DNA from: Aricia agestis
Lineage: Eukaryota > Arthropoda > Insecta > Lepidoptera > Lycaenidae
Length of the DNA stretch: 64,000 nucleotides
Assembly: GCF_905147365.1 (NCBI RefSeq)
Contig: NC_056416.1
Location: 1,384,001-1,448,000, forward strand
Direction: 5' to 3'
Shown: positions 22,501 through 32,170 of the stretch, one piece after another
How positions within the stretch are numbered: position 1 is the first letter of the stretch
Layout of the letters: each line of letters begins with the position of its first letter
The notes under the pieces: model-generated
Told to the model about the DNA's origin: nothing
Database searches by the model: none
Seen by the model: only the letters and a program-made list of their open reading frames with translations
Program-made: the position numbers and the translations under genes

Positions 22501-24097
22501 AACAATCGAAAACGACCCTTAATGACGTAGTAGAACTAGTAGGGCGTTCTACACCGTGGTGTGGAGCAAAATATTTTATTTGGTCACTGTTCACATGTTT
22601 TGATAGTCTCATGTGACCCAAATTAATATATTCTTGAATAAAATTTTTATACTGATTTTTTAATTGTAAGTTAGTTTGTATTTTTTTCTCTAGCTGTAAA
22701 AATCTAATTTTAGCCATTTTGAATGAATCGCCTAAAACATCTGGACTATGCTTTAATGGAATCGTGACTAAAAATCTGCCATTAGGTAGGCGAGACGTAT
22801 TTTGCACAAACGAATTTTCACATTCGATCTCCTCAGGAGACCACTGTAATTGTTTATTTGTAATGATTGAATCTAATTCCCAAAACTTAGCTAATTGATC
22901 GGTAAGAATTTGAGAATCTGAAAAATTGCAATATATTGATGAGCTATGTTGTATTGATCCAGTTAAAAACCAACCTAATTTTGATTTTTGTAAAATAATA
23001 TTCTGATTATTTAATTTAATCTGTTCCGACTCAATGAATTCCCATAATATTCCGTTGCCTATTAAAATGTCGATATTAGATGGTAAATAAAACTGCGGAT
23101 CTGCTAAAGTTATGTTACTCGGAATTTTAATTGCGTTTTTATCTATAGGAGAACTCGGCCAAGGGTTCGTAATTTCTGAAATAATAACACACGTAATCGT
23201 TTTACTGTAATTAGAATGAAGCGATTGAATAGTAATGTCGCAACATTCCTTCGCAACAGATACGCTCTTATTCAACCCGTTAATTGTTGTCGTTACATTT
23301 CTAGTAGGCAACTGGAGTTGTTTACATAATCGCTGTGTACAGAAATGTCCGGTACTTCCCGAGTCTAGGATAAGGCGCACACGCCGGCTGCTCCCCGTCG
23401 CAGCGCGCACATTAACACGAGCCGTAGATAACAGCGCTTGAGCCGATGCAACACCGCACGATAACACTACTTCGCCGGCGCGCGGGTTCGATCCGTCGCC
23501 GCTCGGTATATCGGGACAAATTAAACTATTGTGCCTTTTATTGCATTGTTTGCAAGCCCTTAGTTGACACTTTTTCGTAGGATGCCCAGTTTTTAAACAA
23601 TTTAAACATAAATTTAATGAACTAGCCTTTGCTTCGCGATCTTTGTTATTTAAATTTAAAAATGTTTTACAGTAGTAAATGAAATGATCTGATGAATTAC
23701 AAATGGGACATTTTTTATTTTTTTTATTGTTATTTTGATTAGTAGTTAATAAGCTGGTACTTGATTGTTTTTGTACAAATTTTGTTTTATTATTATTTTC
23801 TAAAGTTTCTAATAACTCCGATCGACTTCTCGCGAATTTTACTAAATCTTCGAATGTCAAATCTTTTGTTTCATGTACAGCTTTATATTTTTCCCATTCG
23901 ACAAAAGTTTGCGAATCGAATTTGCTAGATAACATATGTATCAAGAGAGTGTCCCACTTATCGGTAGGCTCACCGAGTGTAGTTAATGATCGCAAATTCT
24001 TAACAAAAGTATCAACCAAGCGCTTTAAATTAAATGAAGTATCCTTCTGCATGGAGTAAATGGTAAACAACGACTTGACGTGATTAGCGATAAGCAT
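19589..24097 (-). CDS. BEL Gag-Pol polyprotein downstream part, 1502 residues
   Basis: Order from the N-terminus: remainder of Gag; zinc-knuckle clusters (CPICNSSDHFIYYC near residue 135 and CLNCLKTGHPTKKC near 165); aspartic protease with DSGS near 245; reverse transcriptase with FDCSMKS, ADVTKMYRQV and the catalytic FYVDDVITGA; RNase H with IFTDASEDAYGA and PRLELCGALLGARL; and integrase with HTGPQQLLYSTRQNYW, CTICRRFRA, TDYCGP, CDNGSNFVGAN and HFGGLHE, a D,D,E-type set. The frame is open further 5' to 24382, so the Met at 24097 is only the first ATG after the break. It ends at 19589, just before the polypurine tract and 3' LTR. No env-like frame follows. Confidence 0.92.
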   Translation of the reverse strand: MLIANHVKSLFTIYSMQKDTSFNLKRLVDTFVKNLRSLTTLGEPTDKWDTLLIHMLSSKFDSQTFVEWEKYKAVHETKDLTFEDLVKFARSRSELLETLENNNKTKFVQKQSSTSLLTTNQNNNKKNKKCPICNSSDHFIYYCKTFLNLNNKDREAKASSLNLCLNCLKTGHPTKKCQLRACKQCNKRHNSLICPDIPSGDGSNPRAGEVVLSCGVASAQALLSTARVNVRAATGSSRRVRLILDSGSTGHFCTQRLCKQLQLPTRNVTTTINGLNKSVSVAKECCDITIQSLHSNYSKTITCVIISEITNPWPSSPIDKNAIKIPSNITLADPQFYLPSNIDILIGNGILWEFIESEQIKLNNQNIILQKSKLGWFLTGSIQHSSSIYCNFSDSQILTDQLAKFWELDSIITNKQLQWSPEEIECENSFVQNTSRLPNGRFLVTIPLKHSPDVLGDSFKMAKIRFLQLEKKIQTNLQLKNQYKNFIQEYINLGHMRLSKHVNSDQIKYFAPHHGVERPTSSTTSLRVVFDCSMKSSSGYSFNELQMVGPTIQDDLFSILLRFRQHNIVITADVTKMYRQVEVNESQRPLQQILWRDEPSEPLRAYELNTVTYGTASAPFLAIRCLKQLADECTDPLIQEVISKDFYVDDVITGASNISQALHIYTGVTKQLASGCFPLRKWCSNDKNVLSQIKNLSNDNITIDRLDLCPNDVSKTLGINWDHKSDEICFNINLKTCSKITKRNILSTISQLFDPLGLVTPSILEAKITLQKLWLCKLSWDDPVPEATRTAWYKFISSLSELNNLRIPRHALRSNYNNLQLHIFTDASEDAYGACAYLRSVDDSGEVNVTLLCSKNKVSPLKPQTLPRLELCGALLGARLGIKIVESLRLTIDNIFYWCDSTIVLGWLNTTTNRLQTFVRNRIGEIQSISNISSWNYVPTYLNSADYLTRKTSPDVLISCEQWWKGPHFLQSTESSWPTFDFKNNNLILPELKQEVTLTIAQSDESVFPFVKFSSYSRMQRTMAYILRFIYNLKNNKNKITGPLQVSEIKNAIYKLISISQKQSFPIEYEQLKSNKTLKSTCSILSLNPFFDHKLDVIRVGGRLLNSQYDYNKKHPFLIHKNHIFSKLLFQNEHKILMHTGPQQLLYSTRQNYWTIGGRDLARHVYRNCTICRRFRADSTIPIMGNIPKERFSASDVGYPFQYTSTDYCGPIMIANKEGRGCRLIKSYICVFVCFTTKAIHLELVSDMSTTKFILALKRFISRRGKPSYMYCDNGSNFVGANNEIKKMISTDGDKIVDIFAQESIKFSFSPPRSPHFGGLHESGVKSTKNHLKRAIGNLNLTYEQLYTALTQIEAILNSRPLTPMSSNPEDLLPLTPGHFLIGRQITSLPEPDLAEIPLHRLDRYQRIERVRQQFWSRWHKEYISELQIRTKWKQSHGSLCKGDLVLIKDDHLPPMKWHLGRIITIYPGSDGVTRVADIKTSSGTVRRSFSKICPLPKPEQD

Positions 24098-24382
24098 TTT
24101 TTTGTTATCGAATCGATCACAAATAAGTTTCCAAGCTACTTCGTAGTTGGTCGAAGAGAATTCAATTGATTTTATTACTAATAATGCGCTGCCTTCTAAC
24201 GACGAGCGTAAATAATGGAATTTATTAATCGGACTTAAATCGGGATTATCGTGAATTAAAGATAGGTATGTGTCTCGAAACTCTAGCCATGAATTGTAAG
24301 CACCGTCGAACTTGGCTAACTGAATGATAGGTAGTTTGACAGTAGCTCCGTGCGCCTTGTGGGTGCCGTCGGTATCACAGCT

Positions 24383-24691
24383 TCAGTTGTGCTGTTGCTC
24401 CGCCACTACACCTAACTTCGACTTAGCTAGCGCCATGGTCTTAAAGTATATGCCCTCAAACAGGTCGCGCTCTTTTTGCTGCTCGGCGACATTAGTACTA
24501 ATAGTTTCTATTTGTTCCTGAACCTCATTGTAACTATCGAATAATGGTTCCAATTTTGACATTCGTACTTCGATTTCTAACTTAATTTCGTTACTCAAAT
24601 GAGCAGGCAAACTATTAATATAATTAGAGAATAATGTCAATCGACCTTTTAAGGTCCCTCTTTTTTTAATTAAAGCCTGTTCGTCGGCCAT
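24383..24691 (-). CDS. BEL Gag N-terminal segment, 102 residues, ends at in-frame TGA
   Basis: The frame opens with ATG and a stretch typical of BEL Gag starts (ALIKKRGTLKGRLT), followed by a predicted coiled coil (acidic/Gln-rich, NEVQEQIETISTNVAEQQ). It stops at TGA (24385-24383) in the same frame as the long downstream frame, so the two parts belong to one polyprotein. I read the TGA as a nonsense mutation in this copy; programmed readthrough is possible but its context (AAC TGA AGC) shows no known stimulatory motif. Confidence 0.8.
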   Translation of the reverse strand: MADEQALIKKRGTLKGRLTLFSNYINSLPAHLSNEIKLEIEVRMSKLEPLFDSYNEVQEQIETISTNVAEQQKERDLFEGIYFKTMALAKSKLGVVAEQQHN

Positions 24692-25511
24692 AGTGATCGA
24701 AATTCACCGAAATACGAAAATAAACTAAAGATAGTAACAACGAGTATTTACTGTAAAAGCGCGCACCGTTGTTTAGAATGCGTCCTGTATAACTTTTCTA
24801 GAACCGGCTCACGAGCGGCCGATCGTACGACACTTTGTATGAATACCCGATTTGTTTTTGCGATTGCGCAAAAACAAATGATGATATTTATGCACTTTTT
24901 AGGTTGAACTGGATAATTTGATTATGTAAATACTTAATATATAGGTAGTATATAAGTAAATAGAATAGTTAGTAAAATAGGTTTAAGTTTGTTTGATGTA
25001 AACTTGTAAATAATTGTAAATAATGGGTAATTAATTGGTTAATTACTTTATTATATGTAATTTTCTAGTATCTACCGAATATTTATAGGTACTCGATAAA
25101 TAATAGAATAAAAATTGAATCATAAAAATCTATCAAATATTTTTGTGGTATTTGATTAGATTTCTTGTAAAATAGAATTTAGAAAGTTTGAATACATCTA
25201 TCAAATATTTATTGGTATTCAATAGATAAAAATATATTTGTGGTAATGTTATTTAAACGGCAATAGGTAGCCTTAATTTATAGCAATAGGTAGCTAAAAT
25301 ATTGATAATAATCACAGCACTGACACAAATGACGCGGCAGAATCGGGATTGTTAATAAGTAAGGAAAATTGGCTTACTTGAGATTATCTGACCAGTTCGC
25401 CACTTGCCTGTTCGCAATGCTGCAATCCGGGAATTTTGTTAACGGCACTATCCTGCATCCGAACCCAAAACTGTCCCTGCTGGTTCACTGCACGTCCGGG
25501 AGAAGGATCAA

Positions 25512-25744
25512 TGATGGGGCTGGAGCCTGGAGCCGTCTACTGGAAGGTGCCTCGATGATGGTGATGAATGAAACCTGATTTAGACTCAATACGATTTATT
25601 GATACTTTAAAGTATGACACTTTGACATGCGCACACCGGCGGTGGTCCAATATCGAGTGAAGGGGGCGCGCCGCGCAGCCCGGGCGCAGGCCTACGTAAG
25701 CCCTGCGTGTGTGCGTGTGACGTCGATGATGTGATGCGTCGACA
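25512..25744 (-). repeat. BEL 5' LTR, 233 bp
   Basis: Partner of 19331-19563. It would drive transcription leftward through the element. Its edge abuts the GTAAT target duplication at 25745-25749. Confidence 0.9.
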
Positions 25745-26661
25745 GTAATTTTATAGTGCCCAAGTGTGTGCGCAGTACACAAGAGCACTCTCTATTCCTT
25801 TTACTCTCATAACCCAGTGGGACGGAAGACCGACACGACTGGCGAGAGATCAGGCGCAGGACCGACTTTTTACATGCCCATCCGACGCATGGATCATCTT
25901 ACTTGTCAGACAATCAGGTGATCAGCCTGCATTGCCCTAACCAAACTTGGAAATAACATGTTTCCAACGCGGGATTCGAACCCACGACCTCCGGAGTCGA
26001 GAGCGACGCTCTAACCACTAGACCACGGAGGCGTTTTTGCAAACTTAGCATAACCACCATAGAAACAGTTTCTTTCTACCAAGGATGGACAAAACAGATT
26101 GATAGAGGAAATCTATTAGTATTTATTTTCTACTACAGTCTACTGTACTTAAACCACGCCAGGTGGGTTCAGGGGCCCACTGGTAGCTACGCCCCTGCTC
26201 GAGGCCACAAAGTATCGGGTGTCGCTCATATTTCTGTCCCCGAACTTGCGAGTCTCCGGGGCACCCGATTAATCATGCGTCACGCTATATTCCTACACCA
26301 TAGATCTGGCAATACCTAGATGAAGCACATTAAGAACAACACTCTTATTCGTAAACTACATCCTATCCAAATACAGATTCTCGAACAACGGAAAGTGAGA
26401 TGTGTAGCGGTTGGATTTAGTTCGTATCCTAATTCCCAATAGAAATAGTTATAATAATATTATATGTCTGTAGTGCGAAACCGCTACTCGTTTTGGGTGT
26501 TGTAGAAAAATACCATAACACATTATAGACTTAAATACGATAACTGATAAGGTTAATAATACTTCTTACATATTATAGGCTAAGTACCTACATCCTTATA
26601 TTGTGTGCACCCTGCATCGAATGACCTGTGTCATTTGGTGCAGAGAGTGCGTGTGTTAAGC

Positions 26662-26707
26662 ATTAACACCCCCAAGAGTTTACGTATAATCTCTTGGGGG
26701 TGTTAAT
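26662..26707. repeat. Perfect hairpin, 17-bp stem and 12-base loop
   Basis: attaacacccccaagag (26662-26678) pairs exactly with ctcttgggggtgttaat (26691-26707), and a nine-A run follows. The transcript of either strand would fold stably. It may be a tiny palindromic element or a structured RNA terminus; no host gene is adjacent. Confidence 0.7.
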
Positions 26708-27611
26708 AAAAAAAAACTTTAAAACAAGGTATTGATATATTATTTGTTTATTCTAAAATTTTACATCGATGGCAGCAAGGCTTACCAACTGAACTTACAT
26801 TTTTCTTGCACAAAGTTGTGAGTGCGAATAAATTACAAGGCAAATTAGGTTCACGTTCCTCGCCATAAAAGCTATAATCGCGTGCGGGGCGGTACCGCAA
26901 GTTTCTATTAGTTTGTCGCCTCCTTGAGTATTACAAATGACTCGCTAATGCCATGCCGGTGGAAAAACTTTGTATTAATCATGTTTCCCGTAGGGGGCGT
27001 GCGTGGTGTCTTAGAACGGTACCTTATTTTGGTAGAGTACCTTTGAAGGTATGAAATGGAAGGTTTTGGGCTTTCAAAACTTCCAACGAGGTTTCCCAAA
27101 AACGACTCTAACGGTCTTACCAGACCAGAAACAGAGGTTTTGAGACCATTTTGTACTGATTTTTTCTCTAATCAACTATTCAACAGGTGTTTAAATATTT
27201 TGTAGTAAGATCAGATGTTTTGTAGGTTTTTAGTGGGTAGATGAGGACAATTCAATTTCAATGTCCAAAAATGGTAAAATAATCAACTTCAAACTCTTAA
27301 TAAAACATTTACATCTTACAACTTTGCTAGTCAGTTTTACTTAAATGTAGTAGGTAAGCACTAAGCAGTAACAAACTAAAAATAAGAAAAAAAAACAAGG
27401 CAAGCTTTATCAAACCATTTCTAATTTCTATGGTGTAACTAAGCAGATAAACTCCGGTCTAACCTAAGACGAATAACGTCTGACTTGAATTAATAGATCA
27501 GGGTTCCCACGGGGATACATCGCGGTCTAATGAACAACACACACTGACAGCTTACCACTTCATTAGTTATCATCATCATCATCCGTGAACTACCTAATCC
27601 ATATTCCATAC

Positions 27612-27700
27612 CAACATGTCCGCCTCTGTGTCGCGGGTTCGAATCTCGCCGACGGAACAAAAAATTGTTATAGATAAAGGAACATGGTGATTAAACTAAA
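27612..27700 (+). repeat. tRNA-derived SINE fragment
   Basis: 'tgtcgcgggttcgaatctcg' carries an RNA polymerase III B-box (GGTTCGAATCTCG) followed by ccgacggaacaaaaa. The A-box half is not clear, so this looks like a truncated copy. Confidence 0.5.
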
Positions 27701-27869
27701 TCTAGTATGTATCATAATAACATAATTATTGTTAATGAATATAATTATTTTATATATTAAGTATAATATTATTATATTATATTATGTATTATTGTATGAA
27801 AGATATTAATATCATTATGTATTATAATACTGATTATAAATTCATTAGGTTATTTTTAGTTTTAAGTTG

Positions 27870-28030
27870 TTGTACTGTTCCTATTGTATGTCATATTTTA
27901 ATCTCTGTTGGTACTTGGTTGTCTGGAAGAAACCGCTTGTAGCGGTAAGACCGCCAATTTGCGCAAATCCTTTATTTTTATATTATTTTTATTGCTATGT
28001 TTTTAATGTGCAAATAAAGAATTTTATTAT
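27870..28030 (+). repeat. LINE 3' tail (copy 1)
   Basis: 'tggttgtctggaagaaaccg', 'cttgtagcggtaagaccgcc' and a terminal 'gtgcaaataaagaatttt' match the second tail at 42725-42816. The sequence contains a small gcttgtagcggtaag hairpin and an AATAAA-type end, usual for 5'-truncated LINE copies. Confidence 0.6.
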
Positions 28031-28392
28031 TATAATGTGCGTGAAGGAAAAATAAAAAAGTATTGAAATTAATATACTTCCCGTCGTCTGATTTTAATAA
28101 GCAGAAAAAAATTATGTAAAACATTAAAATCTTCCCTTTTCAACATACATGTATTATTTGTTCTGAAGTATTCTCTAGAATTTTTAATCGGAATAATCCA
28201 ACATTCTCGTATGTTACTGTTTGAGTAGGCACTAAAGTATGTAATTTCTTTGAGATTTGAGTCGGAATCGTTTTTATATGTTTGTCTAATGTTATGTTTG
28301 GCCGCGTATTAAAATTGTATTTAGGTCTTACGATACGATAAATCGTCCGTTTTGGTCACATAGAAAATTTGGAAATTGGTAAAATTCATGAT

Positions 28393-28570
28393 AAGTAGGT
28401 GGTCTAGTGGTTTGGAACTTATGGCTCACGACTCGGAGGTTGTAGGTGCGATTCTCGCGTTGAGATAATATTATAAAATGTCTTTGTAGTTTGATAAGGA
28501 GATAGGTCAGTGTAGTTCGATCACCTGGCTCTCTAAAGTCTAAATACTCTCCATTCGTGTCGGTCATCCA
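28393..28570 (+). repeat. tRNA-derived SINE
   Basis: The head has A-box TGGTCTAGTGG and B-box-like GGTGCGATTCTCG, 33 bp apart, followed by a body with 'tagttcgatcacctggctct' and a possible tail 'gacgaataaatgg'. It is diverged from the SINE at 26033. Confidence 0.6.
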
Positions 28571-30316
28571 TGTAGCTGATCTGCTTGATTTAATTAACTT
28601 TCCACAATGACGAATAAATGGTAAGTAAAAAAAATATTAGAGCAAAAACGACAGGTATACCACAAAGTGTTACATACATTACTTATACTTTATCGACTAT
28701 CGATAATACTCTTTGAACTGACATTACTACTCTCAGAACAATTTTTACAATATAATACCTTCATTATATTTTTTTAAATGGTTTATAATAAGTTATGTAA
28801 TATGTACCTTAGAAATAATCGCTCGTTAGTTACATATGTCGTGTCGTAGTCGTCGACGTAAAGTAAGCCTCTAAGATGAGGCGCCCGGCTGCCTCTTTGA
28901 GCAAAATGCAAATAAAAGGAAGGTTTTCTTGGAAATCGTAAATCAAGCCACTCGGGCAAAGCGCCTGGGGCGGCGCTTCCACTGTTCCAAAATATATTGA
29001 AAATCACACATTATATTTTGTATTGCTATAAGATATTGTAGTTGAGGTTGGAACATTTTTGCTTCGGGGATTCAATACCAAATATTGAAAGAAAATTCTT
29101 TTGAGCGACTCTATCACTTAATCTGTATAACCTACATATGAATTTCAATTTTGTTAGTCTCGTTAAAACTCGAAACGGCTGAATCGATTTGCCAAATTTT
29201 AGTCTTATATTATCCGTGGAAGTCCAGGGTAGGTTTATACGGTGAGAAAAGAGTAAAGTGATACGAAGTTCATCTATTAAAGAATAATAATAATTAATAG
29301 TTAATTTTCTTTCGCTAAGTTTAATAAAAGCAATTGAGTATTTTTAATCTTATTCAGCTTCGCCAGCAGGTATGGCTGATAGTCTTTATAAATACCAAAT
29401 TTTCGAAGTATTTTTTTGTCTCTTTAACGTTATTAACATTAATTCAGCAATGGCAGAGTCACCGGAATGAGCCCGTAATGATGTGGCGAGTGGCGACTTA
29501 ACAATTAATGTGTCCGGCCTGAAACAGAAATACAGGAGATTCATTATTTATATATTGAGTTTTTAAAATAAAATTACATGTTTTCCGACTGATCATTTAA
29601 TTAACATCTAGTGCTATTTAACAAAGCTTTCGTCGTCATAAAGTTAAAGAATTTGGTTTATAAACGGCGTTTACTATCTGAAGTCCGGGCTAGTGATTTT
29701 CCTCATACCTGCGTGTCTTTTACTCGCACACGAAAATATTGGTAAGTATCTCATTTCTACGCACAGTTTGTGTAGATACTACGGAGCGCGTCCGAACGAG
29801 AAAAGCACCTAAAGATTAGGTCAACACTTTCGCATCAAAGTAGGGCTTCTTGTTTAGGGACCTTAGGTGACACGGATAGACATTAGACCCATTTACCTAC
29901 TTTTAAGTTTTAACTCCCCTTTTGACGTCAGGAACTAAAAGCCGTGTCGCGTAACAATGTGGCCGCGCACCCGTCAGGTGATAGAAACGTGAACACTTAT
30001 CAAAATATATTCGTGCCTCAGAAGCAATCGACTTGGCAACTCAAATTATGGCAATTTTGTCGCGCGACAACACGCGACATTATTGAAGTTTATAGAAGTT
30101 TCGATTTACAATATTGAAGTTATTTCTGAAGGCAGTGTCTGTGATGAATGTTTGAAATGAGGACCTATAGATTAGAAAGAAAGCAAGAAAAATGTATGTA
30201 CCTATTTGGTTCATTTAACAACATTAGTGCTTCTACATAAAATATTATGTACCTACTAAGTATATCAAAAATTCTGTACATCTTCGTCACAAAGCGAAGT
30301 TTTGTAAAGTTTAAAA

Positions 30317-30749
30317 AAATCGGCCAAGTGCGAGTTGGACTCGCGCACGATGGGTTCCGTACCAAAATAGAGCAAAAATATGCTGAAAATTGTGTTTTTT
30401 GTATGGGAGCCCCCTTTTAAATTTTATTATAAATTATTACAGTAAAAATAAAACTGAGTAAGTATTTCGTGAATATTTCAAGTGCCTGTGTATTGCTGCT
30501 ATTGATATCTAGCAAAAAATAGCAAAAAAAATCACGTTTTTTGTATGAGAGCCCCCTTTAAATATTTAATAATAAAATTTTGTTGTTATAACGGCAACAG
30601 ATATAATACACAAACTGTGAAAATTTCGGAAGTCTAGCTATAGCGGTTCTTAAGATACAGCCTGGAGACACACAGACAGACAGACGGACAGACATCGAAG
30701 TCTTAGTAATAGGGTCCCGTTTTTATCCTTTGGGTACGGAACCCTAAAA
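30317..30749 (+). repeat. Family B repeat (copy 2), near full length
   Basis: Opens 'aaaatcggccaagtgcgagt' and 'tggactcgcgcacgatgggt', has two 'gtatgggagccccc'-type blocks, then cagacagacggacagaca, and ends 'ttgggtacggaaccctaaaa'. Confidence 0.75.
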
Positions 30750-31269
30750 ACTGAAAACAACGAAACATCACATCATTACCATTTACAGTTGCGCCGTCGC
30801 GTCAACATTGTTTTCCTTTTTTCTTTGTATTGGGCATCCATTTTCCGGATTCAGACAAATCCAGGAAAAGAAAAAAGAATACGGCCTGACAAAGAAAAAA
30901 AGAATACGGGCTGAAGCGACGTTCATTTTCTTAAAAATTCGTTCCTCAATCTTATCAGACTTCAATTCGGCAAATTAGACAATTGCGAAGCTAATTCAAG
31001 AAACAGACAAATAAAATCTCGTCTCGTTTATAGCTCTAATACGAGATGGTGTGTTTATAGCGGCTGTACTCTGATATAGACGATAAAAATAAATTGGACG
31101 ATACGAATGTGGGTGCTTCGGGGCCAAATATGTTACAGATCGGCCAATAGAGGGAGCAGGAAAAGTTGGTATGTTTGCGTTAGGCTTCAAAACTAGGGGA
31201 CCGATTTTGAGGAAAAACTCAAAATATCTTCAGTAGATCACGGGGATAGGGATCGGTTTTTTACCGGAA

Positions 31270-32170
31270 ATATAAAGGTACTATCGAGGAAATTGATTCC
31301 TAGGCAGTTCCTTTTGACGTGGGAGAGCCATACTTCGGCACGAATGGGCTGGCTCGACCGGAGAAATACCACGGGCTCACAGATTTCAGTCATTTGGTTG
31401 AGTTATGTCAACTCAATACTAGTCGTGCTCTGACGGCTAGGTATGATGTAACCGACCAAATTTTTGAAGTGAAAACTTCTTTAGAGGCGTTGAGCATTTT
31501 TGTGGGATGGGTAAAAACAGTGAAACTCGCGTCAGTCGCTTCTCGTGCTGATCGAAAAACCGTAAGACGGTTGGAGAGTAGTGTTGTAACATCGAAATCG
31601 ATTAATCGAACAAACGTTTTTTTTCGATTGTCGATATTTTTTAATCGAGTGTAAAGGTTTCGATTAATATTTAAAAAATCGATTTTTTAAAAATCAATTT
31701 TCATAAAAAATGGGTTAAAAAAATTTGTAAGGGTTTCGATGAATTAAAAAAAACGATTTTCATAAAAAATGGGTAAAAAAAATGCACAACGTTAATACTC
31801 AAGTTTTCACTTCTGCCTCGGAGTGCAGTCCCGCAGCCCGTCTTTTTTTTTTATGAAATAAGGGGGCAAACGAGCAAACGGGTCACCTGATGGAAAGTAA
31901 CTTCCGTCGCCCATGGACACTCGCAGCATCAGAAGAGCTGCAGGTGCGTTGCCGGCCTTTTAAGAGGGAATAGGACAATAGGGGAGGGTAGGGAACGGAA
32001 GGGAATAGGGGAGGGTAGGGAAGGGAATAGGGTAGGGGATTGGGACTCCGGTAAACTCACTCACTCGGCGAAACACAACGCAAGCGCTGTTTCACGCCGG
32101 TTTTCTGTGAGAACGTGGTATTTCGCCGGTCGAGCCGGCCCGTTCGTGCCTAAGCATGGCTCTCCCACGT
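31270..32170. repeat. Compound repeat with long inverted ends
   Basis: Arms of about 55 bp, 31315-31373 and 32113-32169, are reverse complements carrying 'cacgtgggagagccatact' and 'ggctcgaccggagaaatacc'. Between them lie 'gataaggggg'-type low-complexity sequence and a tandem purine block (aggggagggtaggga, 31970-32040). At 31273-31300 and 31390-31460 are pieces of the MITE also seen at 44946-45104, so at least two elements are mixed. Confidence 0.6.

Larger units (their letters stand above)
19331..25744 (-). mobile_element. BEL/Pao LTR retrotransposon, near-complete, young
   Basis: A 6,414-bp element on the - strand: two 233-bp LTRs that look identical base for base, TG...CA ends, and a 5-bp target duplication GTAAT (19326-19330 and 25745-25749). 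A purine-rich GAGGGCCGGCA precedes the 3' LTR. Gag, protease, RT, RNase H and integrase lie in one frame in BEL order, interrupted once by TGA at 24385-24383. The leader (24692-25511) is AT-rich, and no TGG-type primer site was recognised beside the 5' LTR. Identical LTRs imply recent insertion. Confidence 0.93.
19232..26053 (-). mobile_element. tRNA-derived SINE split by a BEL insertion
   Basis: A 15-bp direct repeat, gcaaacttagcataa, stands at 19232-19246 and 26039-26053. Between them, minus the BEL element, is about 375 bp of SINE on the - strand. Its tRNA-like head (about 25968-26033) has an A box TGGTCTAGTGG and a B box GGTTCGAATCC. The body runs on at 25750-25967, and the tail at 19247-19330 ends in an (ATT)n run. 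The SINE therefore inserted first and was later cut by the retrotransposon at 19331-25744. The head is not a functional tRNA: its 3' side does not pair with the GCCTCCG acceptor strand. Confidence 0.8.
26054..31269. other. Intergenic, AT-rich, scattered repeats
   Basis: No gene was recognised. It contains a strong hairpin (26662), two tRNA-like SINE pieces, a LINE 3' tail and a family B copy, listed separately. 27700-27860 is extremely AT-rich with (ATT)n-like runs. The short open frames have no domain or splice support. Confidence 0.6.

Noticed and set aside
25968..26033. tRNA gene on the - strand
   Set aside because: A and B boxes are present, but the 3' side cannot pair with the GCCTCCG acceptor strand, and the sequence continues into a SINE body with a 15-bp target duplication; it is a SINE head.
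31319..31654. 111-residue + strand frame
   Set aside because: Runs through the inverted-end repeat and MITE pieces; no domain.
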